Positions 7,102 to 15,300 of a stretch of 34,315 nucleotides of DNA are shown here, in pieces. Positions within the stretch are counted from its first letter, which is position 1, and each line of letters opens with the position of its first letter. The translations under genes were made by a program, and so were the position numbers. The notes under the pieces were generated by a model. The model was not told the DNA's origin. It made no database searches and was given only the letters and a program-made list of their open reading frames with translations. Origin of the DNA: JAAAOZ01 sp964496595 (GTDB lineage Bacteria; Chloroflexota; Anaerolineae; B4-G1; SLSP01); NCBI GenBank assembly GCA_964496595.1, contig CAZCAI010000029.1:1-34315 (forward strand), given 5' to 3'.

Positions 7102-9111
7102 TCATTGTTCCTGCCCCCTGCCCCTTGCCCCCTGTACCGCCTCGATGCACAACCAATCGTAGGCCGCCGTGAGCGCGCGCCGATCTGAGCTGCCGCCATC
7201 GGTGGCTTCGAAGGCGGATTGCGCTTCTGAATGGATCAACGCCAGCGTCGTCACTTGCGCTTCTTCTGGGGATGATGAAAGCGCCGTGGCCGGAATCTGC
7301 ATCTCGAATTCGGTCCACACTTGAGGCAAAGCGAGCGCATCGATGCGCCGCCCATCGATCTCCAGATGCATCGTCTGCTCCGGCGGGAAGGCCAACGCCC
7401 GGCCTCGCAGGCGATAGGCGCCCGCTTCCGGCGGCGCCATCCGCACCGTCGAGGTCAACGCGCCGCCGGCCCAGCGTCCCTGCGCGCCGCCGATGGACTC
7501 CGGTCGGAACCAGCCTGCTCCCAGATAGCGCCCGTCCGCGCCCCCGCCGAGATCGATGCAGCCATCGTCGGGCAGGCGCAGCGCCGAGGGCGGCACCTGC
7601 GAGGCCGGCGTCAGCACCTGGACGCGCACTTGATCGTGTTGCGTGTGCACGCGCCGATCGCGAGCGAAGGTCCGCTCCTCCAGCGTGACCCAGCGTCCGT
7701 CGTCGGTCAGCGCTGCCATCGCCTCCGGCGGGAACTTGTCGCGGTCGAAGACGACGACGTAGCGCCGATCTGCCAGCGCGGCGCGCACGGCCTCCGGCTC
7801 GAAGCGGTAGAGATAGGCGATGCGATAGTTCGGCAGATCAACCTGCACGGCGCGGAAGGAGCCGGCCGCCGCGATCAGCGTCGCCTCCGGGGGATAGGTC
7901 GCGGCGATGTAGGCCGTCGCCTGGGCCGGCGGCGCGGGCGCCGTCGCGATGGTCGCGGCCAACGGCGCGCCCTGGATCAGCAGCACCAGGCAGGTGACGG
8001 CCATCAGCAGCGACGGGAGCCATCGGGGCCGGCGAATGCGCGCCCACCCACTCGCCATCAGGAGCGCGAGCGGCGGCAGCAGTGGGAGCATCAAGCGCGG
8101 GCGATCTAACGTCACGTAGAGCAAGATCTGCCCGGCCATAAGCAGCGTCCAGAGGAGCAGGCCCCACGTCCCGCGCCGCCGCCAATCCGCCCGCGCGAGC
8201 CCCACGCCGACGACGAGCGCCAGCGCGGCCAGGCGCGCGCCATCCCCCAGCGAGAGCGGCGTGAAGAGTTCGACGCCGACGAGCGAGGTGAGCAGCGTAT
8301 CGCCAAAGGCCAGGAGCCGATAGCGGAGGGCCGTCGGCAGGGGGACGCTCATCGACCAGAGGGAATCGGCCTGGCTCACGTGGGCCGCGTGCGCGCGGAT
8401 CTGCGCCACGTAGGCGTCCAATCCGCCCGCCGCCCACGCCGTGGGGATGAGCCAGAGCAGCACGCCGCAGAGGCCCAGCGCCCCGGTGAGGAGCCACGGC
8501 TGCCACGCGCCCCGCTCGCGATCCTCCAGGCTGTGGGCGAGCAGGGCGTAGGCGATGTAGAGGGCGAGCGGGAGCGCGTTCTGCGGTCGGATGCCGAGCG
8601 CGAGGCCGCTGGTCAGGGCGGCCAGGGCCAGGCCGCGTCCTGAGTGTTGCCAGCGCGCCCAGAGCCAGAGTGGGAGCAAAATCCCCGCCAAGCCGGCGGC
8701 GTCGCTGAGCGCTTTCTCGGCGGTGAGCCAGGCCAGCGGCGTCAGGCCCAGCCACAGGGCCGCCGCGACGCCGGTGAACGGGCGCGCGGGGTCGAATTGG
8801 CGCCCGATCTTGTAGATGAGGAGGAGCGCGGCGACGCCGCTCAACGCGCTCACCCACGTCAGCGCCGCGACGGGGTCGGCGGTGAGGTTGTAGAAGCCTC
8901 GCGCCAATCCCACGTAGATGGGGAATCCCGGCGGCTGGGGCTGCTGCAAGGCCAGATCGAACTGCTCTAAGGCCAAGGCGAAGCTGTAGGCGTCGAAATC
9001 ATCCAAGGAGATGCTGCGGAAGGGCGCGTAGAGGCACAGCCCGATGATCAGGAGCGTCCAGGCCAGGGTGCGGTGGGGCTTCGTTGGCGTCTTGGTTTCC
9101 ATTGTTTTCAT
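7102..9111 (-). CDS. GT39-like polyprenol-phosphate-sugar glycosyltransferase, integral membrane
   Basis: 669 aa. A hydrophobic N-terminal two thirds (to about residue 390) holds some ten or more predicted membrane helices. The first extracytoplasmic loop has an acidic pair D37-D38 followed by FDLALQQPQPPGFPIYV (51-67), the layout of GT39/PMT-like (GT-C fold) enzymes that move a sugar from a lipid-phosphate donor onto protein or glycan outside the membrane. Residues 390-669 form a soluble, probably extracytoplasmic, beta-rich domain of unknown role. The last residues (GARGRGQEQ) are encoded by heptamer repeats. ATG 9111 is chosen; METK at 9102 is an alternative; neither has a clear ribosome site, and a TGCTATACT extended -10 ends only 7 bases upstream. 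Acceptor and sugar are unknown. Confidence 0.75.
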   Translation of the reverse strand: MKTMETKTPTKPHRTLAWTLLIIGLCLYAPFRSISLDDFDAYSFALALEQFDLALQQPQPPGFPIYVGLARGFYNLTADPVAALTWVSALSGVAALLLIYKIGRQFDPARPFTGVAAALWLGLTPLAWLTAEKALSDAAGLAGILLPLWLWARWQHSGRGLALAALTSGLALGIRPQNALPLALYIAYALLAHSLEDRERGAWQPWLLTGALGLCGVLLWLIPTAWAAGGLDAYVAQIRAHAAHVSQADSLWSMSVPLPTALRYRLLAFGDTLLTSLVGVELFTPLSLGDGARLAALALVVGVGLARADWRRRGTWGLLLWTLLMAGQILLYVTLDRPRLMLPLLPPLALLMASGWARIRRPRWLPSLLMAVTCLVLLIQGAPLAATIATAPAPPAQATAYIAATYPPEATLIAAAGSFRAVQVDLPNYRIAYLYRFEPEAVRAALADRRYVVVFDRDKFPPEAMAALTDDGRWVTLEERTFARDRRVHTQHDQVRVQVLTPASQVPPSALRLPDDGCIDLGGGADGRYLGAGWFRPESIGGAQGRWAGGALTSTVRMAPPEAGAYRLRGRALAFPPEQTMHLEIDGRRIDALALPQVWTEFEMQIPATALSSSPEEAQVTTLALIHSEAQSAFEATDGGSSDRRALTAAYDWLCIEAVQGARGRGQEQ
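7110..7137. repeat. Heptamer tandem repeat at the 3' end of the glycosyltransferase gene
   Basis: CCTGCCC at 7110-7116 and 7117-7123, CTTGCCC at 7124-7130 and a partial CCTG at 7131. It encodes the C-terminal tail of the glycosyltransferase, which suggests the repeat expanded into the reading frame. Confidence 0.8.
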
Positions 9112-9118
9112 TGGGGGA

Positions 9119-9127
9119 AGTATAGCA
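9119..9127 (-). promoter_or_regulatory. Extended -10 promoter giving a nearly leaderless transcript
   Basis: Minus-strand TGCTATACT (plus 9119-9127), an extended -10, ends 7 bases before the glycosyltransferase ATG at 9111. TTCGCA, 18 bases further upstream, is a possible -35. Transcription would start at or next to the start codon. The same 9-mer lies upstream of the Rpn gene (11137-11145). Confidence 0.4.
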
Positions 9128-9176
9128 TCAAATGGGGAGGGATGCGAATGGAAGGGAAGGGGCCCGAAGTTTTACA

Positions 9177-9665
9177 TCAATGTTCACCGGCTATGGTCAG
9201 AACTTTCTCAATCAATTCCGGCGTCAGATACAGCCCTGCATGTAGCAACGCTGCTATCAATGGCTTGATAGCCGGGATCAAGCCCTGTTCTTTTGCCAGC
9301 AATAAGACCCCCAACGTGCCTGTGAGTGGAAGTCCTAACCGCTGTGCATAGCGCCTGCCTCGTAGCTCATCCATGATAATCAAGCGTGGCTCGCTTTCTT
9401 CGGCCAGGGATAGGACTTCAGCTTCCCCTCGATCTAGTCCGATGTATACAGCCACATGTTGCGGGTTTTGTAAAGATACGCAACGCATCCACGGAGAGGA
9501 GTCTATTGTTGCCTGACGTAAGGCAGGTTCTGCCGCCAAGAACTCGTCGCAGACGGCCTGGGGCGCCCACACTTCCCCGAAGAGATCTCGCAGTAAGGCT
9601 AGATATCCCACAGACCACAGGGCGACGAGCGGGGTGTTATTCGTGATGACTGGCTTGACGGGCAT
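9177..9665 (-). CDS. DUF3368 PIN-like domain protein, putative toxin
   Basis: 162 aa. ITNNTPLVAL near the N-terminus, GLDRGEAEVLSLA in the middle, IIMDELRGRRYAQRLGL and GTLGVLLLAKEQGLI follow the DUF3368 pattern, a PIN-fold family of presumed RNases. The Asn at the first acidic position is usual for DUF3368, so this is not a loss. It overlaps the upstream UPF0175 gene by 29 bases on the same strand, the standard arrangement of this toxin-antitoxin pair. The region is AT-richer than the flanks. Toxicity is inferred from family and context. Confidence 0.85.
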   Translation of the reverse strand: MPVKPVITNNTPLVALWSVGYLALLRDLFGEVWAPQAVCDEFLAAEPALRQATIDSSPWMRCVSLQNPQHVAVYIGLDRGEAEVLSLAEESEPRLIIMDELRGRRYAQRLGLPLTGTLGVLLLAKEQGLIPAIKPLIAALLHAGLYLTPELIEKVLTIAGEH

Positions 9666-9909
9666 GGGCCAAATCCTCAGTTAGTTCTTCAGGCGTCTGT
9701 CCAAAGGGCGAAAGTTGATAGCGATTTAGCAAGAATATAAATGTAATACGTGGAACGCCAGCGAGTTTGGCCGCCAGGCCGGTGCTGAGTTTCCCCAGTT
9801 CATAGAGTTTTACGGCTAGCAATAGACGCGCTTCAGATTCAAATTCTGCTGGCTCTTGCTGCAAAGCCCATAAGAGTTCGGGTGGATATTCAATTGTCAC
9901 GCTATTCAT
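9637..9909 (-). CDS. UPF0175 family antitoxin
   Basis: 90 aa. YPPELLWALQQEPAEFESEARLLLAVKLYELGKLSTGLAAKLAGVPRITFIFLLNRYQ-type sequence matches UPF0175: an N-terminal beta/helix part, then a helix-turn-helix-like GKLSTGLAAKLAGV segment (residues 39-52). It is the probable DNA-binding antitoxin and autorepressor for the overlapping DUF3368 gene. The ATG at 9909 has GAGGT about six bases upstream. The inverted heptamer repeat at 9962-10006 lies just upstream, with a possible -10 TATAAC at plus 9954-9959. Confidence 0.85.
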   Translation of the reverse strand: MNSVTIEYPPELLWALQQEPAEFESEARLLLAVKLYELGKLSTGLAAKLAGVPRITFIFLLNRYQLSPFGQTPEELTEDLAHARQASHHE

Positions 9910-9961
9910 AGTTACCTCGCAGGGTTGTGTAAGCTATTGGTCTTGCGTGATTCGTTATACT

Positions 9962-10006
9962 TCATCCGTCATCCGTCACTCGCGACACTTGGCGGATGAC
10001 GGATGA
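9962..10006. repeat. Inverted repeat made of TCATCCG heptamers
   Basis: Left arm TCATCCGTCATCCG (9962-9975) and right arm CGGATGACGGATGA (9993-10006) are perfect inverse complements of 14 bp, each two heptamers long; a third, variant heptamer (TCACTCG) begins the 17-base loop. There is no T-run on either side, so it is not a typical terminator. It sits between the Rpn gene and the toxin-antitoxin pair. Confidence 0.85.
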
Positions 10007-10068
10007 CTTTTCGTGCTTCAATTCTCAGCCTGCGTTATTGTAGCACTTCACCGAGGTGGTGATTTTCC

Positions 10069-11076
10069 TTAACCCAATTCGCTTTTGAATTCCTCCAATG
10101 TCTCCGCCACGGCAGCTTGTCTGTGTAAGGCTTTCAAGCGCGGCAGGTCTTGGATCTCGGCTAAGGTAGCTGCTACTGAGGGAGAAATTTCCCCAAAGCG
10201 CACGTCCAGTAGCTCAAATATAGCCTCGCGTGTGGCGTGAATAGCACCATGTTCCTGTCCTTTTTGTAGACCTATTTCCATCCCCTTTTCCATTCCTTCT
10301 TCGATTCCTTCTTCGATCCATTGTTGGGCGATTGTCTGCATCAGTGCACCTCCATCGTGTGGCAAATTCTCTTCTAACGCATGTTTCAACTTATCATGTT
10401 CGAGCGAGCCAGCCGCTGCGGAGATGTACCGCAGCACCGTCTCGACAAAGGTCAATCCGCTCTCCGCCTGGGCCAACGCCTGCAATAGCGCCATCAGCTT
10501 GGGAAGCGTGGTCTCCCAGTCGGTATCGTAGATGTGCTTCATCGCCCACAGGGGAATCTGCACGCTCACCGCGCCCACCAATTCTGCGTCACTGTAGGTT
10601 GAGAGATCGTAGAGGGCATACCGAAAATCGGGCACATACTCCGCGAGCGCGGGCGGCGTGGTCACCAACTCCTGGAATCGCGTGTCGATGCGCCACTGCT
10701 GCTCGCCATGATAGATGACCAAGGGGAGGATAGGCGGCAGATCCGCGCCTGACGCTTGCTGGCGAGCGTGTTCCCAGATCCGCACCATGTAGCGTAGCAG
10801 TTGAAACGCCACCCACCGATCGGGATAGCTCTTGTGCTCGAAGAGGAGGTAGACGTAGGCGAGGTTCCCATCTTGCAGGCGCACTTGATAGAGCAGATCG
10901 GTGACGTGATCGCGGAGTTCTTCATCCACGTAGGAGGCCTTGACCGGGCGCAATGTCGTCAGATCCAAGTGCGCGACGATGGGCGGCGGCAGGTAGTGGC
11001 GCGCGAATTCAGCGGCGACCTCGGGACGGGCAAAGGTCGCGCGGAAGAAGTGGTCGTGGGGATTTGATACCGTCAT
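10069..11076 (-). CDS. Rpn family (YhgA-like) PD-(D/E)XK nuclease, putative transposase relative
   Basis: 335 aa. The N-terminus NPHDHFFRATFARPEVAAEF is typical of Rpn/YhgA-like recombination-promoting nucleases. Catalytic candidates are D60 (HVTDLLYQV), E80 and K82 (LLFEHKSY), the PD-(D/E)XK spacing. LVIYHGEQQW (about 144-153) is another family hallmark. The C-terminus has repeated EEGIEEGMEKGMEIGLQKG turns (about 262-280), usual in this family, and the matching DNA is internally repetitive. E. coli RpnA is a DNA endonuclease that raises recombination. The start at 11076 follows AGGAGG. No transposon ends are visible. Together with the adjacent toxin-antitoxin genes it forms an accessory island. 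Confidence 0.88.
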   Translation of the reverse strand: MTVSNPHDHFFRATFARPEVAAEFARHYLPPPIVAHLDLTTLRPVKASYVDEELRDHVTDLLYQVRLQDGNLAYVYLLFEHKSYPDRWVAFQLLRYMVRIWEHARQQASGADLPPILPLVIYHGEQQWRIDTRFQELVTTPPALAEYVPDFRYALYDLSTYSDAELVGAVSVQIPLWAMKHIYDTDWETTLPKLMALLQALAQAESGLTFVETVLRYISAAAGSLEHDKLKHALEENLPHDGGALMQTIAQQWIEEGIEEGMEKGMEIGLQKGQEHGAIHATREAIFELLDVRFGEISPSVAATLAEIQDLPRLKALHRQAAVAETLEEFKSELG

Positions 11077-11136
11077 ATCGGCCTCCTCTGCTCACACCTG
11101 ACGCGATTAGTTGATCGAGCGGGTTGGTGTATGCAT

Positions 11137-11145
11137 AGTATAGCA
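11137..11145 (-). promoter_or_regulatory. Extended -10 upstream of the Rpn gene
   Basis: Minus-strand TGCTATACT (plus 11137-11145), identical to the 9-mer before the glycosyltransferase gene, about 60 bases upstream of the Rpn ATG. No convincing -35 is present, as is common for extended -10 promoters. Confidence 0.4.
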
Positions 11146-11183
11146 CATGAAGCGAATGGGAAAAGAGAGACTAAGTTTACTTT

Positions 11184-11211
11184 TTGACTTATGCCCCACT
11201 CCGTCTATGAT
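11184..11211 (+). promoter_or_regulatory. Predicted promoter of the metallophosphoesterase gene
   Basis: -35 TTGACT (11184-11189) and -10 TATGAT (11206-11211), each 5 of 6 matches, with a 16-base spacer. This predicts a 5' UTR of about 50 bases before the ATG at 11271. Confidence 0.5.
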
Positions 11212-11270
11212 ATTTCTGTGACGACGGGAAACCAAAGCCAAAATCGATCAAAGTGCGAGGGGGAGATTCT

Positions 11271-12176
11271 ATGAAATCGATAAAACCATCCGTGAACCGA
11301 CGATTAGACGAGGTCTTTCACACTTCGCCCATCGTGCCGTTTGGCGACGAGGACAAGCTGGTCTTCTTCAGCGATTGTCACCGGGGCGATAACGGCTGGG
11401 CCGATGATTTTTCCCGCAACCAACTGCTCTTCTTCCACGCGCTGAAGCACTACTACGAGCGGGGTTTCGCCTACGTCGAGGTGGGGGACGGCGACGAGTT
11501 GTGGGAGAACGCGGAGTTTGCGGAGGTGCGACGTGCGCACAGCCACGTCTACTGGTTGATGCGTCAGTTCTATCTCTCGCAGCGACTCTTTTTCCTCTTC
11601 GGTAATCACAATATGGATTGGCGCGATCCAGAGCGCGTGGCGGCGGAGTTGTATTATTATCAGGATCGACGCGATGGCCAGACGAAGGATCTCTTCCCGG
11701 AGATCATCGTGCACGAGGGGCTGGTGCTGCGCCATCGCGAGAGCGGTGGACAGTTCTTCGTGGTGCACGGCCATCAGGGCGATTTGATGAGCGACACGTT
11801 GTGGCGATTTAGTCGCTTGATGGTGCGGTACATGTGGCGGAACCTGCAACTGCTGGGCTTCAACGATCCGACCAGCCCGGCGCAGAACTTCAGCAAGCGC
11901 AACAAGGTCGAGTACAATCTCATCGCCTGGGCGCACCACAACCGCCAGCCGATGATCTGCGGCCACACGCACCGCTCCGTCCTCCCCGCACCCAACGATG
12001 AGGCGCCCTACTTCAACACGGGGAGCGCCGTTCATCCGCGCTGCATCACGGGGCTCGAGATCGAGGCGGGGGAGATTTGCCTGATCAAATGGTGGCTCGC
12101 GCCCGACGACGAGGGTCGGCTCTGCGTGATGCGCGAGGTGTTGGCCGGCCCGCAGCCGGTCCGGGCGTATTTCTAG
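11271..12176 (+). CDS. Calcineurin-like metallophosphoesterase
   Basis: 301 aa. All dinuclear-metal motifs are present in order: D35-C-H37, GDGDE (72-76), GNHN (111-114), HGH (166-168) and GHTH (231-234). ATG 11271 is preferred over the GTG at 11253 because GAGGGGGA lies just before it. The overall plan resembles LpxH/YbbF-type enzymes, but a lipid A substrate cannot be assumed in this lineage; the real substrate is unknown. No signal peptide is seen, so it is probably cytoplasmic. It converges with the alpha-2-macroglobulin gene, sharing the hairpin at 12203-12231. Confidence 0.88.
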   Translation: MKSIKPSVNRRLDEVFHTSPIVPFGDEDKLVFFSDCHRGDNGWADDFSRNQLLFFHALKHYYERGFAYVEVGDGDELWENAEFAEVRRAHSHVYWLMRQFYLSQRLFFLFGNHNMDWRDPERVAAELYYYQDRRDGQTKDLFPEIIVHEGLVLRHRESGGQFFVVHGHQGDLMSDTLWRFSRLMVRYMWRNLQLLGFNDPTSPAQNFSKRNKVEYNLIAWAHHNRQPMICGHTHRSVLPAPNDEAPYFNTGSAVHPRCITGLEIEAGEICLIKWWLAPDDEGRLCVMREVLAGPQPVRAYF

Positions 12177-12202
12177 CTTGATGGGGAGATCTCCATAAAC
12201 GA

Positions 12203-12231
12203 AGGCCGCCAGCAATCTTTGCTGGCGGCCT
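12203..12231. terminator. Hairpin between convergent genes, probable bidirectional terminator
   Basis: A perfect 12-bp stem (arms 12203-12214 and 12220-12231, loop ATCTT) sits between the metallophosphoesterase (+) and macroglobulin (-) stops. Flanking T-runs are poor on both strands, so efficiency is uncertain. Confidence 0.6.
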
Positions 12232-12254
12232 GATGCTTCATCATAAGGTGCAAA

Positions 12255-12304
12255 ACGCCACTCCGCTTCGCCCACAGGCTCCGCTTCGAGGCTGACTACG
12301 AACG
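12255..12304. repeat. REP-like dispersed element, copy A
   Basis: ACGCCACTCCGCTTCG at the left, then TTCGAGGCTGACTACGAACG at the right, ending 4 bases from the macroglobulin stop. Related copies lie at 22380-22417 and 27005-27048. Confidence 0.6.
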
Positions 12305-12307
12305 AAA

Positions 12308-15300
12308 CTACTCCTCCACCGTGAATTGCAGCCCGTCGCTGCGGCCCCAGATCTCCGGGAAGTACATCGCGTAGGCGGAGGTGGGGATGACGTTGTAGGC
12401 GCCCGGCACGGAGGCGCGCATCAGGTAGGTGTACTCGTAGGTGCCGCGCGGCAGGTAGCTGGCGAAGAGTGTGACCTTCTCATCGCGCAGCTCGCTGTGG
12501 GAGAACCACCACCAGCCCCAGCCGTAGCGCCGATACCAGTAGTCCTCCTCCTCGGCGGAGACCGAATGCATGCTGGGCCGCTCCCCGACGACGCTGGTCG
12601 TCTCCAGGCTCATATCGACGGCCTCGCAGCCGGCGGGCAGCGGATCTTCGACCACGACGTAGTAGAGATCGTCGGGCGCGATGACCGTCAGCTTGACGCG
12701 AATGGTATCCCCGACCGAAGCCCCGCTCAATGACGATGCTTCTGGATGATCCCCGTCGTTGCCTTCTTCGTTATCGACGCGCTCGTACTGCCGCGCCACG
12801 ATGATGCCGCGATCCTCGGCCTCGACCTGGGCCGCCGGCAGGAAGTAGCGCAGGTGGGCCGTGTAGTAGAGCCGGCCCTCACCGGCGTCGTCTCCGTCGG
12901 GCGGCAGGCGCTCGATGACTAAGCGGTTGCCGTGCTCGACCAAGAGGTCGGCGATGTTGATCTGGAGTTGGCGGCTCTCGTCCATCGTCGTCTCATCGAC
13001 GCGAGCCTCCAGAAGGATCTCCCCATTTAACGCGACGGTGTACGGGAAATCGCCCTGCAATTCGCCGCTGGCCCGCATATAGGCGATCAGGCCTGTCAGC
13101 GCCCAGGAGGTGGTGTAGGTCGATTCCCAGTAGCGCCACTGAGGATCGTCGCCGCGGCGGGTCTCCATCAGCCAGCGCACGACGTTGGGCAGTAGGTCGC
13201 TCTCCGGCCGGTGGCGCGCCATCGCCCACAGGACGATGGCCGTGGTGCGCACGTCGGTGTTCATATTCCAGTAGTCCGGCGCCGATTCCTGCCAGTGCGT
13301 GCCGGTGGCGCTCATCACCGCGTCGCCCACCAGATCGGCCAGCAGGGTGTCGATGCGCGTCTCCTCTTCGGGATCTAACAGCCCCAGCGCCACGGCCAAG
13401 GTCGCCTGGCCGTAGCGGCTGAGCTTGTGTCGCACCTCGAAGAGCGTGATGGCGCGACCCAGCTCGCCTTCCATCTTGGCGCCATCGACCAGGCGGACGT
13501 ATTCGCCCAGGACGTAGAGCTGGTAAGCCAGGCGGTTGGCCCGCCAGGTGGGGATCTCCTCGTTGGCGGCGGGCAGCGTTGTGCGCAGGTAGTCCGCGGC
13601 CTTGTGGATGACGTCCGTCTCCACCGTGAATCCGGCGCGATGGGCTTCTAACATGCCGTGCAGCGCGTAGGCGGTCAGATAGGGATTGCTGTCATCATTG
13701 ACCCACCAGCCCCATCCGCCGTCGTAGTGCTGCTGGGCGTAGAGCCGCTGGAGCGCGGCGCCCACCTGCTCGGTGAGATTGGCCTCCATCTCTGGCCGGG
13801 CCAGCCCCATTTCATCTAACGCCTGGTAGGTGAGGACGTTGGGCAGGAAGCGGCTGACGGTCTGCTCGACGCATTCGTAGGGGTAGTGCTCCAGATAATC
13901 CAGCGCGTCCTGCGTGGCGGCGGTGAGCGAGCCATCCACCTGGATGGTCAGCCCGCCCTGCGAACGGTCGAACTCCGGCGGCAGTTGGATCAACTCCTGG
14001 CGGATCTCCGGCTCCGAAAGCTGACCAGCGGTCGCCATCACCTCCGGCGTGGTGTAGTGATAGACCGGCAGCGTGTCCTCACGACCATCGTAATAGCTCG
14101 CGCCGTCCGCCTCCGCGTTCGCCTCCATCGTGATCTTGACCTCGTCCACGGCCTGGACTGTGATCGGCCAGACGACCCTGGTCTCCTCGCCGGGGGCCAG
14201 TTCGATCTGTTGTTGCATGCCGCCGTCTACATCGACGCCCTCGGCGGTGAGCGTGACCTCGGTGGCGAGCGTGCGGGTGGTGTTGTTGTGAACGATGGCG
14301 GCGATGTCGGCCTGGTCGCCCACGACGAAGAAGCGCGGCAGGACAGGGCGCACCAGCACATCTAAGGTGCTGCGGATGTCCACCTCGGCGCGGTCCACCG
14401 CGGTTTGCGCCGTGATACCTCGCGCCTGCATCCGCCAGGTGGTGAGGTTATCCGGCAGCTTGACCTCGACGCGCGCGCGGCCGTCCGCCCCCGTCTCCAC
14501 CACCGGCTCCCAGAACGCCGTATCGGCGAACTCGGTCCGAATGAAGGCCTCGCCGGCGCCGCCCCCGCCGCCCTTCGCGCGCGGGGCCAGCTCCCGATTG
14601 TAGGGTTCCATCGCGACGGCCAGCGGCATACTCGTCCGCACGCTGATGCCGCGCTCGCTCCAGAAGCGCTCCAGCAGCGTGGGGCCGCGATCTTCCGACA
14701 GCGCCAGCACGGCCAGATCGGCCAGGCGCAGCGAAAGCTCCGCCGCGACCGGGTCGCCGGCGTGATCGGTGACCTGCACATCGTAGACCGCCGTCTCGCG
14801 CGGGCGATAGTACGCGCCCGCCTCGAGGGCGCGATCCGGCGTCAGCGTGATGTGCAATTGCTTCTGCTCGATGGAAATGGGCAGTTTGACCAGGCCCATC
14901 TTGAAGCTGGCCATGGTATCGGGCGCCTGGTCGGAGCCTTGAACGATGACGACGGAGACGAAGATGTTGGGAATATGCGCCGCCTCGATGGGCACGCGGA
15001 TGACCTCGGTGTTGCTCTCCAGCGTGCGCACTTCGCTGGAGAAGAAATGGCCGCGCTCGATGGTGATCAGCGCCCGGACGGCGCCGGTGTAGGGCGAGGG
15101 GATCAGAATCTCGGCCACGTCGCCGACCTCGTAATCATCTTTGTCGGGGATCAGATCGATGCGATTGTTGCTCTCCTGCCGCCAGCGCGCGCCCCCGCCG
15201 CCCCACACCCAGAGATAGGTGCTGCTGCGGATCTCGTTGCCCTCCGTATCCTCGCCCGTGGCGAGCACCTTGTAGCTGCCGGATTTCTCCGGCGTGAAGG

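Noticed and set aside
9177..9665. Loss of the first catalytic Asp of the PIN-like toxin
   Set aside because: Asn at this place (NNTPL) is common in DUF3368 proteins, so it is not evidence for inactivation.
10261..10320. Repeat DNA in the Rpn gene as a separate repeat element
   Set aside because: It encodes the EEGIEEGMEKG-type C-terminal repeats that are normal for the family.
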